From Pseudocitrobacter corydidari (lineage in GTDB: Bacteria; Pseudomonadota; Gammaproteobacteria; Enterobacterales; Enterobacteriaceae), in assembly GCF_021172065.1 (NCBI RefSeq), contig NZ_CP087880.1:2766583-2830582 (forward strand): 64,000 nucleotides of DNA, read 5' to 3'. Positions 37,205-44,712 of this stretch are shown here, piece by piece. The position numbers were made by a program, and so were the translations under genes. Numbering within the stretch: the first letter of the stretch is position 1; each line of letters starts with the position of its first letter. Under the pieces are notes generated by a model. That model was not told the origin of the DNA. It ran no database searches and was given only the letters and a program-made list of their open reading frames with translations.

Positions 37205-37441
37205 TCAGTCTGGCATTAACAGCAGACATAACCGGGGACACGAATGTGCATAACCATCGATGTCGCTCAGGCAGGGCCATACGCCACCGATATCTGCCAG
37301 TCTGCACAAGCTGAGTTCGCCAGGCAGGTATGCGCACCAGGCACAGAGGTCATCATCGGAGATGGAACGGCAGAAAGCAGCATCGCTCAGGGAACCAGGA
37401 TAAACGCCGGCCTTGTGGATATTTTCAGGGAGAACGGGCAT
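37205..37441 (-). CDS. Hypothetical 78-aa protein coupled to yafZ-like gene
   Basis: Its ATG overlaps the stop of the preceding yafZ-like gene (37441), a typical translational-coupling arrangement. The product (MPVLPENIHKAGVYPGS..., SDDDLCAWCAYLPGELSLCRLADIGG) has a cysteine-rich, protein-like composition. I do not recognise a family. It could be a genuine small island gene or a decayed one; the overlapping 37074-37337 frame is less plausible. Confidence 0.4.
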   Translation of the reverse strand: MPVLPENIHKAGVYPGSLSDAAFCRSISDDDLCAWCAYLPGELSLCRLADIGGVWPCLSDIDGYAHSCPRLCLLLMPD

Positions 37442-38283
37442 CAGCTCAGTACCTGCTGCATCTCTTCAGCCATCACCCACAGCGCGCGGTTGAGCTTTAT
37501 GTCGCTGTCGATACCGTTCACTGCCCGCGTGCGGCTGCGTTTGCCCTGTACGGAACGACCGGATAACCCGCCTTTCTGTAGGTTTTCCTGCAGACGATTG
37601 AAGACCGTCCAGAGGTCGTTCTGCTCATCCTGCCAGCGGCGTGGTGCCAGAATCTGCGTCTCTGTGACCGGTTGATGCTCTTCTCCAAAACGGTACGTCA
37701 GGGCTGCTTTCGCCAGCGCCTGCTGCGCCGGGGGAGGCAGCAACAGAGACTGCATGGCATCACGCTTCTCCTCCACCCGGTCAAATACGCCGAGCACCTC
37801 ATAAGCCCCCTCAATGACCTTTTCCACCACATCGCCTTTATGCGGTACGCGAACCTCACCGAAGGACGTCCCGCAGACCAGGCCGTTACAGCAGACACTA
37901 CGGAACAGCCCCGGCAGCATCTGGTAGCTGCTGGAGCCGTCATGCGAGTTGAGCAGAATAATTTCCGGGACCTGCTGACCGGTGATTTGCCCGGCACGGC
38001 GCAGGCGCAGCATATGCTTCGTGTGTTCCCGGCGGCTCTGGTCACGGACACGGGTCTGGCAGGCAAAGAAGGGTTGAAAACCTTCGCGCTGGAGGCTCTC
38101 CAGCAGGGTGATGGTGGGGATATAAGCATACCGCTCGCTGCGGGAGGCATGCTTGTTTTCACCGAACACACTGGGGGTATGCTGCATCAGTTCATCATGG
38201 GTTAAGGGACGGTCGCGACGAATCAGGTTAACGCGACCAAAGCGGCTGGCTAATTTCATGGGGTTTACCTTTGTGGATGACAT
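37441..38283 (-). CDS. YafZ/YfjQ-like DUF932 protein
   Basis: This 280-residue protein begins MKLASRFGRVNLIRRDRPLTHDELM (after a short leader) and has the DUF932 phage/plasmid-like core: ARSERYAYIPTITLLESLQREGF, QEIILLNSHDGSSSYQMLPGLFRSVCCNGLVCG, RVPHKGDVVEKVIEGAYEVL. Its function is unknown. It is a constant member of CP4-type islands upstream of the antirestriction gene and is separated from the preceding membrane gene by a terminator. Confidence 0.88.
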   Translation of the reverse strand: MSSTKVNPMKLASRFGRVNLIRRDRPLTHDELMQHTPSVFGENKHASRSERYAYIPTITLLESLQREGFQPFFACQTRVRDQSRREHTKHMLRLRRAGQITGQQVPEIILLNSHDGSSSYQMLPGLFRSVCCNGLVCGTSFGEVRVPHKGDVVEKVIEGAYEVLGVFDRVEEKRDAMQSLLLPPPAQQALAKAALTYRFGEEHQPVTETQILAPRRWQDEQNDLWTVFNRLQENLQKGGLSGRSVQGKRSRTRAVNGIDSDIKLNRALWVMAEEMQQVLS

Positions 38284-38291
38284 AAACGAAA

Positions 38292-38317
38292 AAGCCCTGC
38301 TCGTATGAGCAGGGCTT
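38292..38317 (-). terminator. Terminator between the DUF4234-like gene and the yafZ-like gene
   Basis: The perfect 11-bp stem AAGCCCTGCTC/GAGCAGGGCTT has loop GTAT. On the minus strand it is followed by TTTTCG. It ends the transcript coming from the right half of the island. Confidence 0.8.
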
Positions 38318-38377
38318 CAGAGAGGGTGTATCAGGGAACGGCGGGATTCTGTAGTGACAGCAAAAGTTACCGCGTGG

Positions 38378-38929
38378 TTACTTCGGATCCGTATTGGTTG
38401 GGTTATTCTCTGCCGGTAAAGTGGCTTCAGCAGGCGTAGCCGTTAAGCCCCCCTGGATAATTTTGTGTTTAGCAAAAGCCTCCGGCATCGCATTGATGCA
38501 GTAAGTGATATAAAAGACATTGAAGATAATGACGTAGAACACATTCATCTTCAGTTCGAACTTAAAGGTGTTCAGTACATAACTCTGCAGTGCTGTTCGG
38601 GCTTTAAATGCCCAGATGATGTACATCACGGCACTGGCAATAGATAACACGCCGCCGAGCATGGCAATGGCATCCATGGTCGGGTCATAACCATAGAGTT
38701 CCGGGTCGGTGGTGCCCATTACACTGAGCTGGCGCGAAATGCCGTAGCAGATGGCTATCCACAGCACATAAAGGTCAGAAGAGAACGGGACCTTAGTGGT
38801 ATCAATAATGATGCTTTGCTTACGGTAGAGCCACATTAGTGGATAGATACCGAAGGTAACGAAAGAGAGTAAGACAAAATTCAGCGTTTTTGTGTTCAGT
38901 CGGGCGCTGAGGTCGGTAATGGCAGGCAT
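38378..38929 (-). CDS. Island membrane protein, DUF4234-like, 183 aa
   Basis: This protein has four or five hydrophobic segments, with an opening LNFVLLSFVTFGIYPLMWLYRKQ characteristic of DUF4234-type proteins. Further helices are near LYVLWIAICYGISRQ, AMLGGVLSIASAVMYIIWAFKA and VFYVIIFNVFYITYCINA. The C-terminal ~30 residues are polar. The function is unknown. It is a typical inner-membrane gene of CP4-57-like islands between the GTPase and yafZ-like genes. Confidence 0.65.
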   Translation of the reverse strand: MPAITDLSARLNTKTLNFVLLSFVTFGIYPLMWLYRKQSIIIDTTKVPFSSDLYVLWIAICYGISRQLSVMGTTDPELYGYDPTMDAIAMLGGVLSIASAVMYIIWAFKARTALQSYVLNTFKFELKMNVFYVIIFNVFYITYCINAMPEAFAKHKIIQGGLTATPAEATLPAENNPTNTDPK

Positions 38930-39001
38930 GGTTTATCCTTAAAAGGTTGAAGTTTCACAAGCGGAAGTAAAAGAGACGGTATTCAGTCAGATGGAGACGG
39001 G

Positions 39002-39430
39002 TTATTTTCCGGAGTACATGTGGTTGCGGACTTTCACCCACCATTTACCGTTACTGATTTTGTAATCAACTTTTTCGTCATTACATTCATCAATTTCGGG
39101 GCCGACGTATTTTCCGGTTTCAAGGTTCAGGACAGCGATATTGCCTGCCGGGCAGGACATGCCCATATCGGTATGCAGAATAGCGAATTTGCCTCCGGAG
39201 GCTGCGACAGACGTTCCTGCGCCCAGCGTCATCATTTCATCGCTGTCGATATGGACCCACTCCTGTTTTCCGCCGCAGCCATTGCACCACAGACCATCCC
39301 CGTTTACGGTGCTGGCCAGCGTATAGGTGCTGTCAGGGATACTGACCTGGGTTGTGATGGTGGCGGCCACCGCAGGGATTGCCAGGGGCAATATCGCGGC
39401 ACTCAACACCACATTCATTAAACTTTTCAT
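39002..39430 (-). CDS. Hypothetical periplasmic protein, 142 aa
   Basis: A clear signal peptide (MKSLMNVVLSAAILPLAIPAVAA) is followed by a mature ~119-residue domain. The mature domain has four cysteines (two in LWCNGCGG, then MSCPAG and DECNDE), suggesting two disulphides or a metal site. No family is recognised. It is 8 bases downstream of another exported protein and forms a pair with it. Confidence 0.65.
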   Translation of the reverse strand: MKSLMNVVLSAAILPLAIPAVAATITTQVSIPDSTYTLASTVNGDGLWCNGCGGKQEWVHIDSDEMMTLGAGTSVAASGGKFAILHTDMGMSCPAGNIAVLNLETGKYVGPEIDECNDEKVDYKISNGKWWVKVRNHMYSGK

Positions 39431-39438
39431 TATTCACC

Positions 39439-39876
39439 TCACTGATTGGCGTCCCAGAACTCTTTAAAGCCACGCCCGCTGATTTTAAACTTGCCGGTAA
39501 TATCAGAGAGCGTGACGACATGGCCATATTCACGCAGATAATTCACCAGCCATTGCTGAGTGGCTTTACCCCGAATAATCAGGGATATCTGGCATTCGCC
39601 TTTTTTCTGCCAGATATGCCGCTCCCCCTGAACCGGGTGTTCATTCAGCGTCAGTGTCACGCTCTCAGCCTCCGGCGTCTGGCAGGTCTTCTTGTTTCTC
39701 TCATTGGTCTTCACCTGGATATATTCATATCCAGGCGTGTCATCCATGGAAAACGTGCTGTTTCGGTTAATCGTGTAGTAATACTCTCCGCTGGCATATC
39801 CCCAGTCTCCGTCGGCCATAGCCGGTGAGGATGAGAGAGCCAGAAGTGCCAGTGCAGGCAGGGTCAGTTTCTTCAT
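39439..39876 (-). CDS. Hypothetical periplasmic protein, 145 aa
   Basis: The start was set at MKKLTLPALALLALSSSPAMA (39876), a standard signal peptide following AAGGAAA. The mature part has two cysteines (KKTCQTPE, KGECQIS) and ends in a basic SGRGFKEFWDANQ tail. No family is recognised. It follows the 38-residue membrane protein gene and precedes the other exported protein. The set likely forms one envelope-related cargo unit. Confidence 0.65.
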   Translation of the reverse strand: MKKLTLPALALLALSSSPAMADGDWGYASGEYYYTINRNSTFSMDDTPGYEYIQVKTNERNKKTCQTPEAESVTLTLNEHPVQGERHIWQKKGECQISLIIRGKATQQWLVNYLREYGHVVTLSDITGKFKISGRGFKEFWDANQ

Positions 39877-39886
39877 GTTTATTTCC

Positions 39887-40003
39887 TTATGGGGCAAAGG
39901 TATCGACGAGGAAAATCATGGCGAACACGATGAATATCGTGAGCAGAACGTTGATGATGAAGCAGCGGAAGATTTTCCGTGCCAGCCGGTGCGGGAATGC
40001 CAT
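39887..40003 (-). CDS. Small membrane protein, 38 aa
   Basis: This frame encodes MAFPHRLARKIFRC followed by one hydrophobic helix (FIINVLLTIFIVFAMIFLV) and DTFAP. TGAGG lies upstream of the ATG, which is 8 bases after the stop of the preceding small gene. It is too short for ordinary gene calling. A basic N-terminus and single helix suggest an N-in inner-membrane peptide. Function is unknown. Confidence 0.6.
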   Translation of the reverse strand: MAFPHRLARKIFRCFIINVLLTIFIVFAMIFLVDTFAP

Positions 40004-40011
40004 CGGGAACC

Positions 40012-40164
40012 TCAGTCTCTGACAATGAGAAAGAAGAGTAACCCGGCAAGAATCGGGTCAATTATCATCGCGAGAATAAACCATCCCCAGAATGACCTTC
40101 CGGCACCTTTGGCCAGAAACCCCAGCACAATGGCCAGAAAAATCCATAACAAAACCAGTGGCAT
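40012..40164 (-). CDS. Small two-helix membrane protein, 50 aa
   Basis: It begins MPLVLLWIFLAIVLGFLA, continues KGAGRSFWGWFILAMIIDP and ends ILAGLLFFLIVRD, forming two hydrophobic helices around a basic glycine-rich turn. The ribosome site TAAGGAG at good spacing and tight coupling to the next small gene support it as real. No function can be assigned. The alternative frame at 40065-40298 lacks a comparable ribosome site. Confidence 0.65.
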   Translation of the reverse strand: MPLVLLWIFLAIVLGFLAKGAGRSFWGWFILAMIIDPILAGLLFFLIVRD

Positions 40165-40344
40165 GTCATCTCCTTACAATGTTTGGATGTGCGTCTCCAT
40201 ATCTGTTTTATTTCAATCAGATAGCAGCATTTCAGCTCAAGTTTATAACCCGGGTGAGTGAAGGGATAATGAATAAAACAGATCGGAACGATCGACAAAA
40301 TCGATCATGAACAAGCAAAACTCTTTATCGCTGGACGTGCAAAA

Positions 40345-41232
40345 CTAATCGAAAAAGAAGGACCAGACGCTGCGGGCCACATGGGCAACGGTGTGTGTCA
40401 CAGCCTGCAGGGCCTGCCGGACAAGCAGTGGCAGTGGTGCGCTGTCAATGACGTAGTCAAGGGTATCAACAACGGCGTCGCCAAAGCTGCTGCGGGCGGT
40501 TTCCCTGACGGGCGCGGAGTGATATGACTGATGCAGATGAGGCAGCAGCGGGCTGCGTACCTGCTTTGGGAGGCGATTTATCATCTGCTCCACGATGTGG
40601 GCCAGGTGATAACGCCCCTTCACTGAAACAGGAATAACAGCATCTTCCTGTATACCCAACTGACTGGCGACGGCCTGCTGTTTACGTTTAATGTGTTCAA
40701 GCTGGCCGGGCGATGGCATCGCAGTGTGTTGGTTCCACTGCTCGGATGGCTCTACTTTATCCACCTGATTGAGCACCCAGAGTACCGGCGGCATGGTGTT
40801 ACCGCACCGGGCCTGAATGAACTGATAAAACGTCTCTTCCACGGAGAATGCCCGGTCGTCCGCCTTTAGTACCCACAGCACCATATCCAGCTTCGGGAGC
40901 TGCTCCCGATAGAGCTCACGGTATTCAGTGTCCCGCTGCAGGTTTTCACCCACGCCAGGCAGGTCCACCAGCGTAAGGTAATGCTGACCAAATCGCAGAC
41001 GTACACGCTGTGGTTCACGGGTACAGGCCTCCACGGCATTAACTGCGCAGACTTCGCTGCGGAACAGGGCATTGCAGAGCGACGATTTACCTGCACCTGT
41101 TTTTCCCATAATACCAATGACAGGTTCGTAAGTAATAAGCTGGCTGAGCTCCTTAATCAGCGTGTGGCGTAATGTACGGGGATAGCGGCGTAAATGGCGG
41201 CGGATAATCTGATATCCGGATGGTTGTTTCAT
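40345..41232 (-). CDS. YfjP/YeeP-family GTPase
   Basis: This 295-residue dynamin/Era-like GTPase of CP4 islands has G1 GKTGAGKSSLCNAL, a conserved threonine in EACTREPQ (G2), G3 DLPGVGE, G4 NQVDKVEP and a C-terminal membrane-associated segment with helices. The start at MKQPSGYQ (41232) follows GAGGAG. Island GTPases of this class are conserved but their role is not established; defence or membrane functions have been suggested. A pair of small membrane proteins follows it. Confidence 0.9.
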   Translation of the reverse strand: MKQPSGYQIIRRHLRRYPRTLRHTLIKELSQLITYEPVIGIMGKTGAGKSSLCNALFRSEVCAVNAVEACTREPQRVRLRFGQHYLTLVDLPGVGENLQRDTEYRELYREQLPKLDMVLWVLKADDRAFSVEETFYQFIQARCGNTMPPVLWVLNQVDKVEPSEQWNQHTAMPSPGQLEHIKRKQQAVASQLGIQEDAVIPVSVKGRYHLAHIVEQMINRLPKQVRSPLLPHLHQSYHSAPVRETARSSFGDAVVDTLDYVIDSAPLPLLVRQALQAVTHTVAHVARSVWSFFFD

Positions 41233-41329
41233 TGAATACTCCTCAGAAATAAAACAGGCCATCCCGGAGGATAGCCTGATGAATAAGTTATGCTGTTATT
41301 CAATAAAGTAATATATACATGAGATTTTT

Positions 41330-42469
41330 TTAATCCCGAGCTACCTTGTTTTTCTTTTTTATTCCTGTATTAGTAACATCTTCTTTCTTTGCTTTTCGTT
41401 TTTCAGATTTCTCTTTTTTTTCTTTAGCTGTACGATAAGTTAAGTCATCGGAGAAACTTATAGCACGAATATTACCCAATGTATTGAATCGCATTGCTTG
41501 TAATTGAAAAAATGCCTTGTGTCCCTTTGGTGTATTTGTTAGAGCCTTTACTATACGTTTTTTAAAACTAGATACATAGCTACCTACTAAACTTGGAAAT
41601 TCATCTATAAGTATATCTCTCTCATTTTCAAAATGTCTTATTCTATTTCCCGGGCTGCGCATTATCAATCCGGGAACATCATCACTACAAGGTTTGTGCT
41701 GTGACTCAAAATAATAAAAGCATCCGCACTGATCATCTTCCCTTTCGTTAGTTGGTCTTGACTCCAGCCATTGATTCCATATATCAGAAACAAGCAGATG
41801 ATTTAAATCACCACCCTCAAAGAAAAAATTAACCAGATAAAAAGGACGAAAATCCTCATCCACTAAAATAAGGCGAGAGTATCCACAGACTGGTGTGTAT
41901 CTCTTATTGGATTTCATCTTTTTTATGATTTTATCAAAGCGGCGCTTTAGTTCTTCTGTTGATAATTTCAAAGCCTCCTGTGGGGATTTTTTTTCAAGAT
42001 CTTTATGCTGTTCAACCCACTCGTAAGAAAGATAAAAAGCAAATGGCAATAAGGATAAACTTCCATGCTGAGATGTTAATCGCTGATAATGTTCATTCAA
42101 AGATTGCTCAGTATCTTCTTTGTCTTTAATCGATTTAACCAAACGTTCTCTCAGATATTTTGATCGCCCGTTACTTTGTTCAATGGGCAAACTTACTAAA
42201 ATCTCGGTTTGATCTCTATAGCGATAATTAGGATTTCCTCTGCGGGGAAAGGATGGTGGGTTAAGTTGTAGATCGTAGATATCATCGAGCAAATTTGACA
42301 AACTCACTGACTTATCAGATGTTCCTGAACTATTGAGATCAACTAAAGTATATCGTTCACTAATATCACCGTAATATTTTAGTTTCGCCTCATACCCGTA
42401 ATCCTCCTTACGTAAATTAAATGCGATGAAATCCTTCATCATGTCTAATTGTCTTTTTTTACCCACCAT
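41330..42469 (-). CDS. Unrecognised 379-aa island protein, possible divergent Gp2/Rep-like
   Basis: This AT-rich gene encodes a basic protein. The N-terminal half is polar and helical, the C-terminal tail very lysine-rich (KEKKEKSEKRKAKKE). The middle has an RLILVDEDFRPFYLVNFFFEGGDLNHLLVSDIWNQWLE arrangement, whose order (beta strand, short loop, helix with W) resembles the YagK/YfjJ/inovirus Gp2 core, but the HxH metal motif would be replaced by RPFYL. That comparison is inference only. It is transcribed away from the YfjJ-like gene at 43270, with 800 noncoding bases between. Function is not assignable. Confidence 0.55.
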   Translation of the reverse strand: MVGKKRQLDMMKDFIAFNLRKEDYGYEAKLKYYGDISERYTLVDLNSSGTSDKSVSLSNLLDDIYDLQLNPPSFPRRGNPNYRYRDQTEILVSLPIEQSNGRSKYLRERLVKSIKDKEDTEQSLNEHYQRLTSQHGSLSLLPFAFYLSYEWVEQHKDLEKKSPQEALKLSTEELKRRFDKIIKKMKSNKRYTPVCGYSRLILVDEDFRPFYLVNFFFEGGDLNHLLVSDIWNQWLESRPTNEREDDQCGCFYYFESQHKPCSDDVPGLIMRSPGNRIRHFENERDILIDEFPSLVGSYVSSFKKRIVKALTNTPKGHKAFFQLQAMRFNTLGNIRAISFSDDLTYRTAKEKKEKSEKRKAKKEDVTNTGIKKKNKVARD

Positions 42470-43269
42470 CCTGCCACCCCATTCAAAAAGTAATGATTCT
42501 CATTGGCAATGAGATTACTATCCATATGAGGTAAAACCTTAACGAGTTTATGGGGTATTTTAAAGCAAAATCGTGGTGTTTTTTGTCTTAAAACATACAT
42601 ATTTTATTGAAAATACGTATGTTTTTTGATGTTTTTTTTTAGCTTCTGAACGTCACTTTCAGCGGACCTGAAGATCCCGTATCGATGTTGATCATGAAAG
42701 GTCGATATCTGAAACTACGGAAAACAACTCCAGCACAGGAAGACATTTTCTGGCCTGATATGGTTACCTGAGTTGACTGGATTGACACCTCTACGATTTT
42801 ATCGACCTTCTACTGATTTATATCACCTCGCTCAAAAATAATGACCTGACATGATATCTATGTCAAACTTTTCAGATACAGTAGATTAAAGAAATTCAAG
42901 GTGGTAGTACTTTGTTAAAGCTTCTATGGTGTTACATGTATTAAGCCATCAGTTCAGATACATTAGTGATGGTCTTAAATAAGGTATATTTATATAACTA
43001 TAAGGAAGTGCAATTCTTAAATCCAAGATCATAACTCCCAGTTCATTACTAATCCTACAATACATCACCATGCTTATCTCATACATGCCATCAACCCAAT
43101 ACAGCTATCTACCTCCTTGAGTGATATCACAAGTCTATACCATCAGACTATCGCCTACCTAGTTTATCAGATCATCTATCCATACAATCAATACTCCCAC
43201 CTATTCCCGTGAAACTCATAAATTACATACACCGCTCTTCTGATGTTACCTAACACTCAGGAGCAGAAG
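42470..43269. other. Long noncoding region with 16-bp hairpin and G-poor tract, possible origin or promoter
   Basis: Eight hundred AT-rich bases lie between divergent genes. At 42590-42625 an almost perfect 16-bp hairpin (arms 42590-42605 and 42610-42625, one mismatch, loop ATTG) is followed by T-rich sequence up to 42640. From about 43010 to 43240 the plus strand is notably poor in G and rich in C, A and T. No open frame is convincing. Position beside a rolling-circle-type replication protein suggests replication or regulatory sequence. Confidence 0.45.
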
Positions 43270-43878
43270 ATGCATTACGAAATAGAGACCAATGGCAAAT
43301 ACCAGATGAACGAACAGATACTCAGTGATCTAGTCGAACACTTCTACAGACTACTTACCAAATATTCAAAGGTGATCCCGTTACGTATGGACTTCGGATA
43401 TCGACGTACAGATCTCTACCGTTATCCGGATGACTGGGATATGTATCGCCTTGCTGAGGAGCTAATGCGTGATGGAAAAATAGTGGGTTATTCATGGGTG
43501 ATGGAATACTCACCCCGCAAGAGACTTCATTTCCATGCCATGTTCTATCTCGATGGTCAGAGTTTTAAAAGTAGTTATCGAATAGCAAGATATATTGGTG
43601 AGAGGTGGATAGCCAAAACAGAGGATGAAGGGACCTTCCATATAGCGAACAGAAAATCCTATCATCAGGTAAGTGGTACGAAGATGATTCACCATAACGA
43701 CAGAGCCCGCCAGAGGGAAATTGAGTACATCCTCAGCTATATGGCAAAGGGAGATCAGAAAGAGGAATTTGAAGAACTTATTTACGGCACCAGCATAGTT
43801 CCACCAAACAGTGGACGTGGTCGGCCAAGGAAATACTGTAAGACAGAAAATATACTTCAACAACTCTGTTGTAGATAG
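43270..43878 (+). CDS. YagK/YfjJ C-terminal domain (inovirus Gp2-like) replication protein
   Basis: This 202-residue protein belongs to the family of YfjJ/YagK and inovirus Gp2, probably HUH-type rolling-circle replication proteins. The metal-binding-like LHFHAMFYLDG follows a beta strand, then an ARYIGERWIAKTEDEG helix, HQVSG, and near the end EIEYILSYMAKGDQ, which carries a tyrosine in the position of the nicking residue (inference). The RPRKYC tail is typical for the family. Start 43270 (MHYEIETNG) has CAGGAG upstream. It is likely the replication or mobilisation gene of the island. Confidence 0.8.
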   Translation: MHYEIETNGKYQMNEQILSDLVEHFYRLLTKYSKVIPLRMDFGYRRTDLYRYPDDWDMYRLAEELMRDGKIVGYSWVMEYSPRKRLHFHAMFYLDGQSFKSSYRIARYIGERWIAKTEDEGTFHIANRKSYHQVSGTKMIHHNDRARQREIEYILSYMAKGDQKEEFEELIYGTSIVPPNSGRGRPRKYCKTENILQQLCCR

Positions 43879-43976
43879 TTAATACAGGATGTTCAAAAGT
43901 TACATCCCGCACTCATCATCTGAAGGAATCACATCTCATTCGTAATTCCTTCTCCATTCACTTTACGGAGAACAAG

Positions 43977-44186
43977 ATGATGAATACCGATGTCCCTGTC
44001 CTGAATGACCAGTTCGTCGACATGAAGTTTATTACCCGGTTAACCGGCTTAACGGATAAATGGTTCTACAAGCTTATTCAGGATGGGGCATTCCCTAAGC
44101 CTATCAAACTGGGACGAAGCTCTCGCTGGCTACAAAGCGAAGTGGAAGCCTGGTTACAGCTGCGTATCGCTGAATCACGGGGCTGA
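43977..44186 (+). CDS. alpA: AlpA family phage/island regulator
   Basis: This 69-residue excisionase-like MerR-fold regulator contains FVDMKFITRLTGLTDKWFYKLIQDGAFPKPIKLGRSSRWLQSEVEAWLQLRI, the standard AlpA pattern. In CP4-57, AlpA activates the integrase gene slpA/intA and excision. Here no integrase is found in the window, so its target may be lost or lie elsewhere. A ribosome site, ACGGAG, precedes it. Confidence 0.93.
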   Translation: MMNTDVPVLNDQFVDMKFITRLTGLTDKWFYKLIQDGAFPKPIKLGRSSRWLQSEVEAWLQLRIAESRG

Positions 44187-44192
44187 ACACGC

Positions 44193-44333
44193 ATGACGAA
44201 GAAACATACCCGTAAGACATGGCAGGCCCCGGTACGCTGGATTTGTCTGCAGTGTCATCGCCAGTACTGTGGTGAGCGTATGTGTCCGTACTGCTACAGC
44301 ACAGTCAATGTGATAGCCGCCACAGCTCACTGA
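44193..44333 (+). CDS. Small zinc-ribbon-like protein, 46 aa
   Basis: The gene begins 7 bases after the alpA stop. The product, MTKKHTRKTWQAPVRW followed by ICLQCHRQYCGERMCPYCYS, has two CxxC pairs (CLQC, CPYC), as in small zinc ribbons, plus a basic N-terminus. Such tiny genes commonly follow alpA in P4-like elements. DNA or RNA binding is plausible but unproven. Confidence 0.6.
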   Translation: MTKKHTRKTWQAPVRWICLQCHRQYCGERMCPYCYSTVNVIAATAH

Positions 44334-44712
44334 GCCATCCCCTCAGCATTACCCACTCATACACGTAAATCTATACCCCGCCAGTTACCGCGCATGACGC
44401 TGCCCATACCGGGACGGCCTGTGCCTGCGTGTCATATGGCGGTAAGGACTATTACTATGTACGCAAAATCATTCATGGCCCGCAACAGTGCTGGTCGCCT
44501 GACCGGTGCCAGAACCGCATTACGCTCTCCACATCCCCTGAAGCAACATTAGGTTCGCTTTTGATACCACACCGTAAAAAGCCATACGTTTTTTCATCGA
44601 TCATATGGCTAAGCATATTAATGAATCAGGTTCATAGAGCCTACCCGGCATCCTGGCATTATCTCCAAGAGCGAAGTCGCTAATATGTCCTTTCCTATGA
44701 GTGTTCAGACAG
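44334..44712. other. Right junction of the island, probable decayed Ash/Icd-like gene
   Basis: No intact gene is found. A short frame at 44441-44557 (MAVRTITMYAKSFMARNSAG...) and an overlapping one from 44429 have the flavour of P4 Ash / Icd-like proteins, which sit at this place in related elements, but neither is complete. The sequence then changes to the unrelated efflux gene. Low confidence. Confidence 0.3.

Noticed and set aside
37074..37337. Minus-strand 87-codon frame between the antirestriction and yafZ-like genes
   Set aside because: It overlaps the better 37205-37441 candidate in another frame, has no coupled start and runs into the antirestriction gene's ribosome site.
37672..38205. 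Plus-strand 177-codon frame
   Set aside because: It is antisense to the yafZ-like gene, which has recognisable DUF932 sequence.
44429..44683. 84-codon frame at the right island edge
   Set aside because: It has no ribosome site and crosses the apparent junction with the MFS region. It may be a remnant of an Ash/Icd-like gene and is kept only as a comment in the gap feature.
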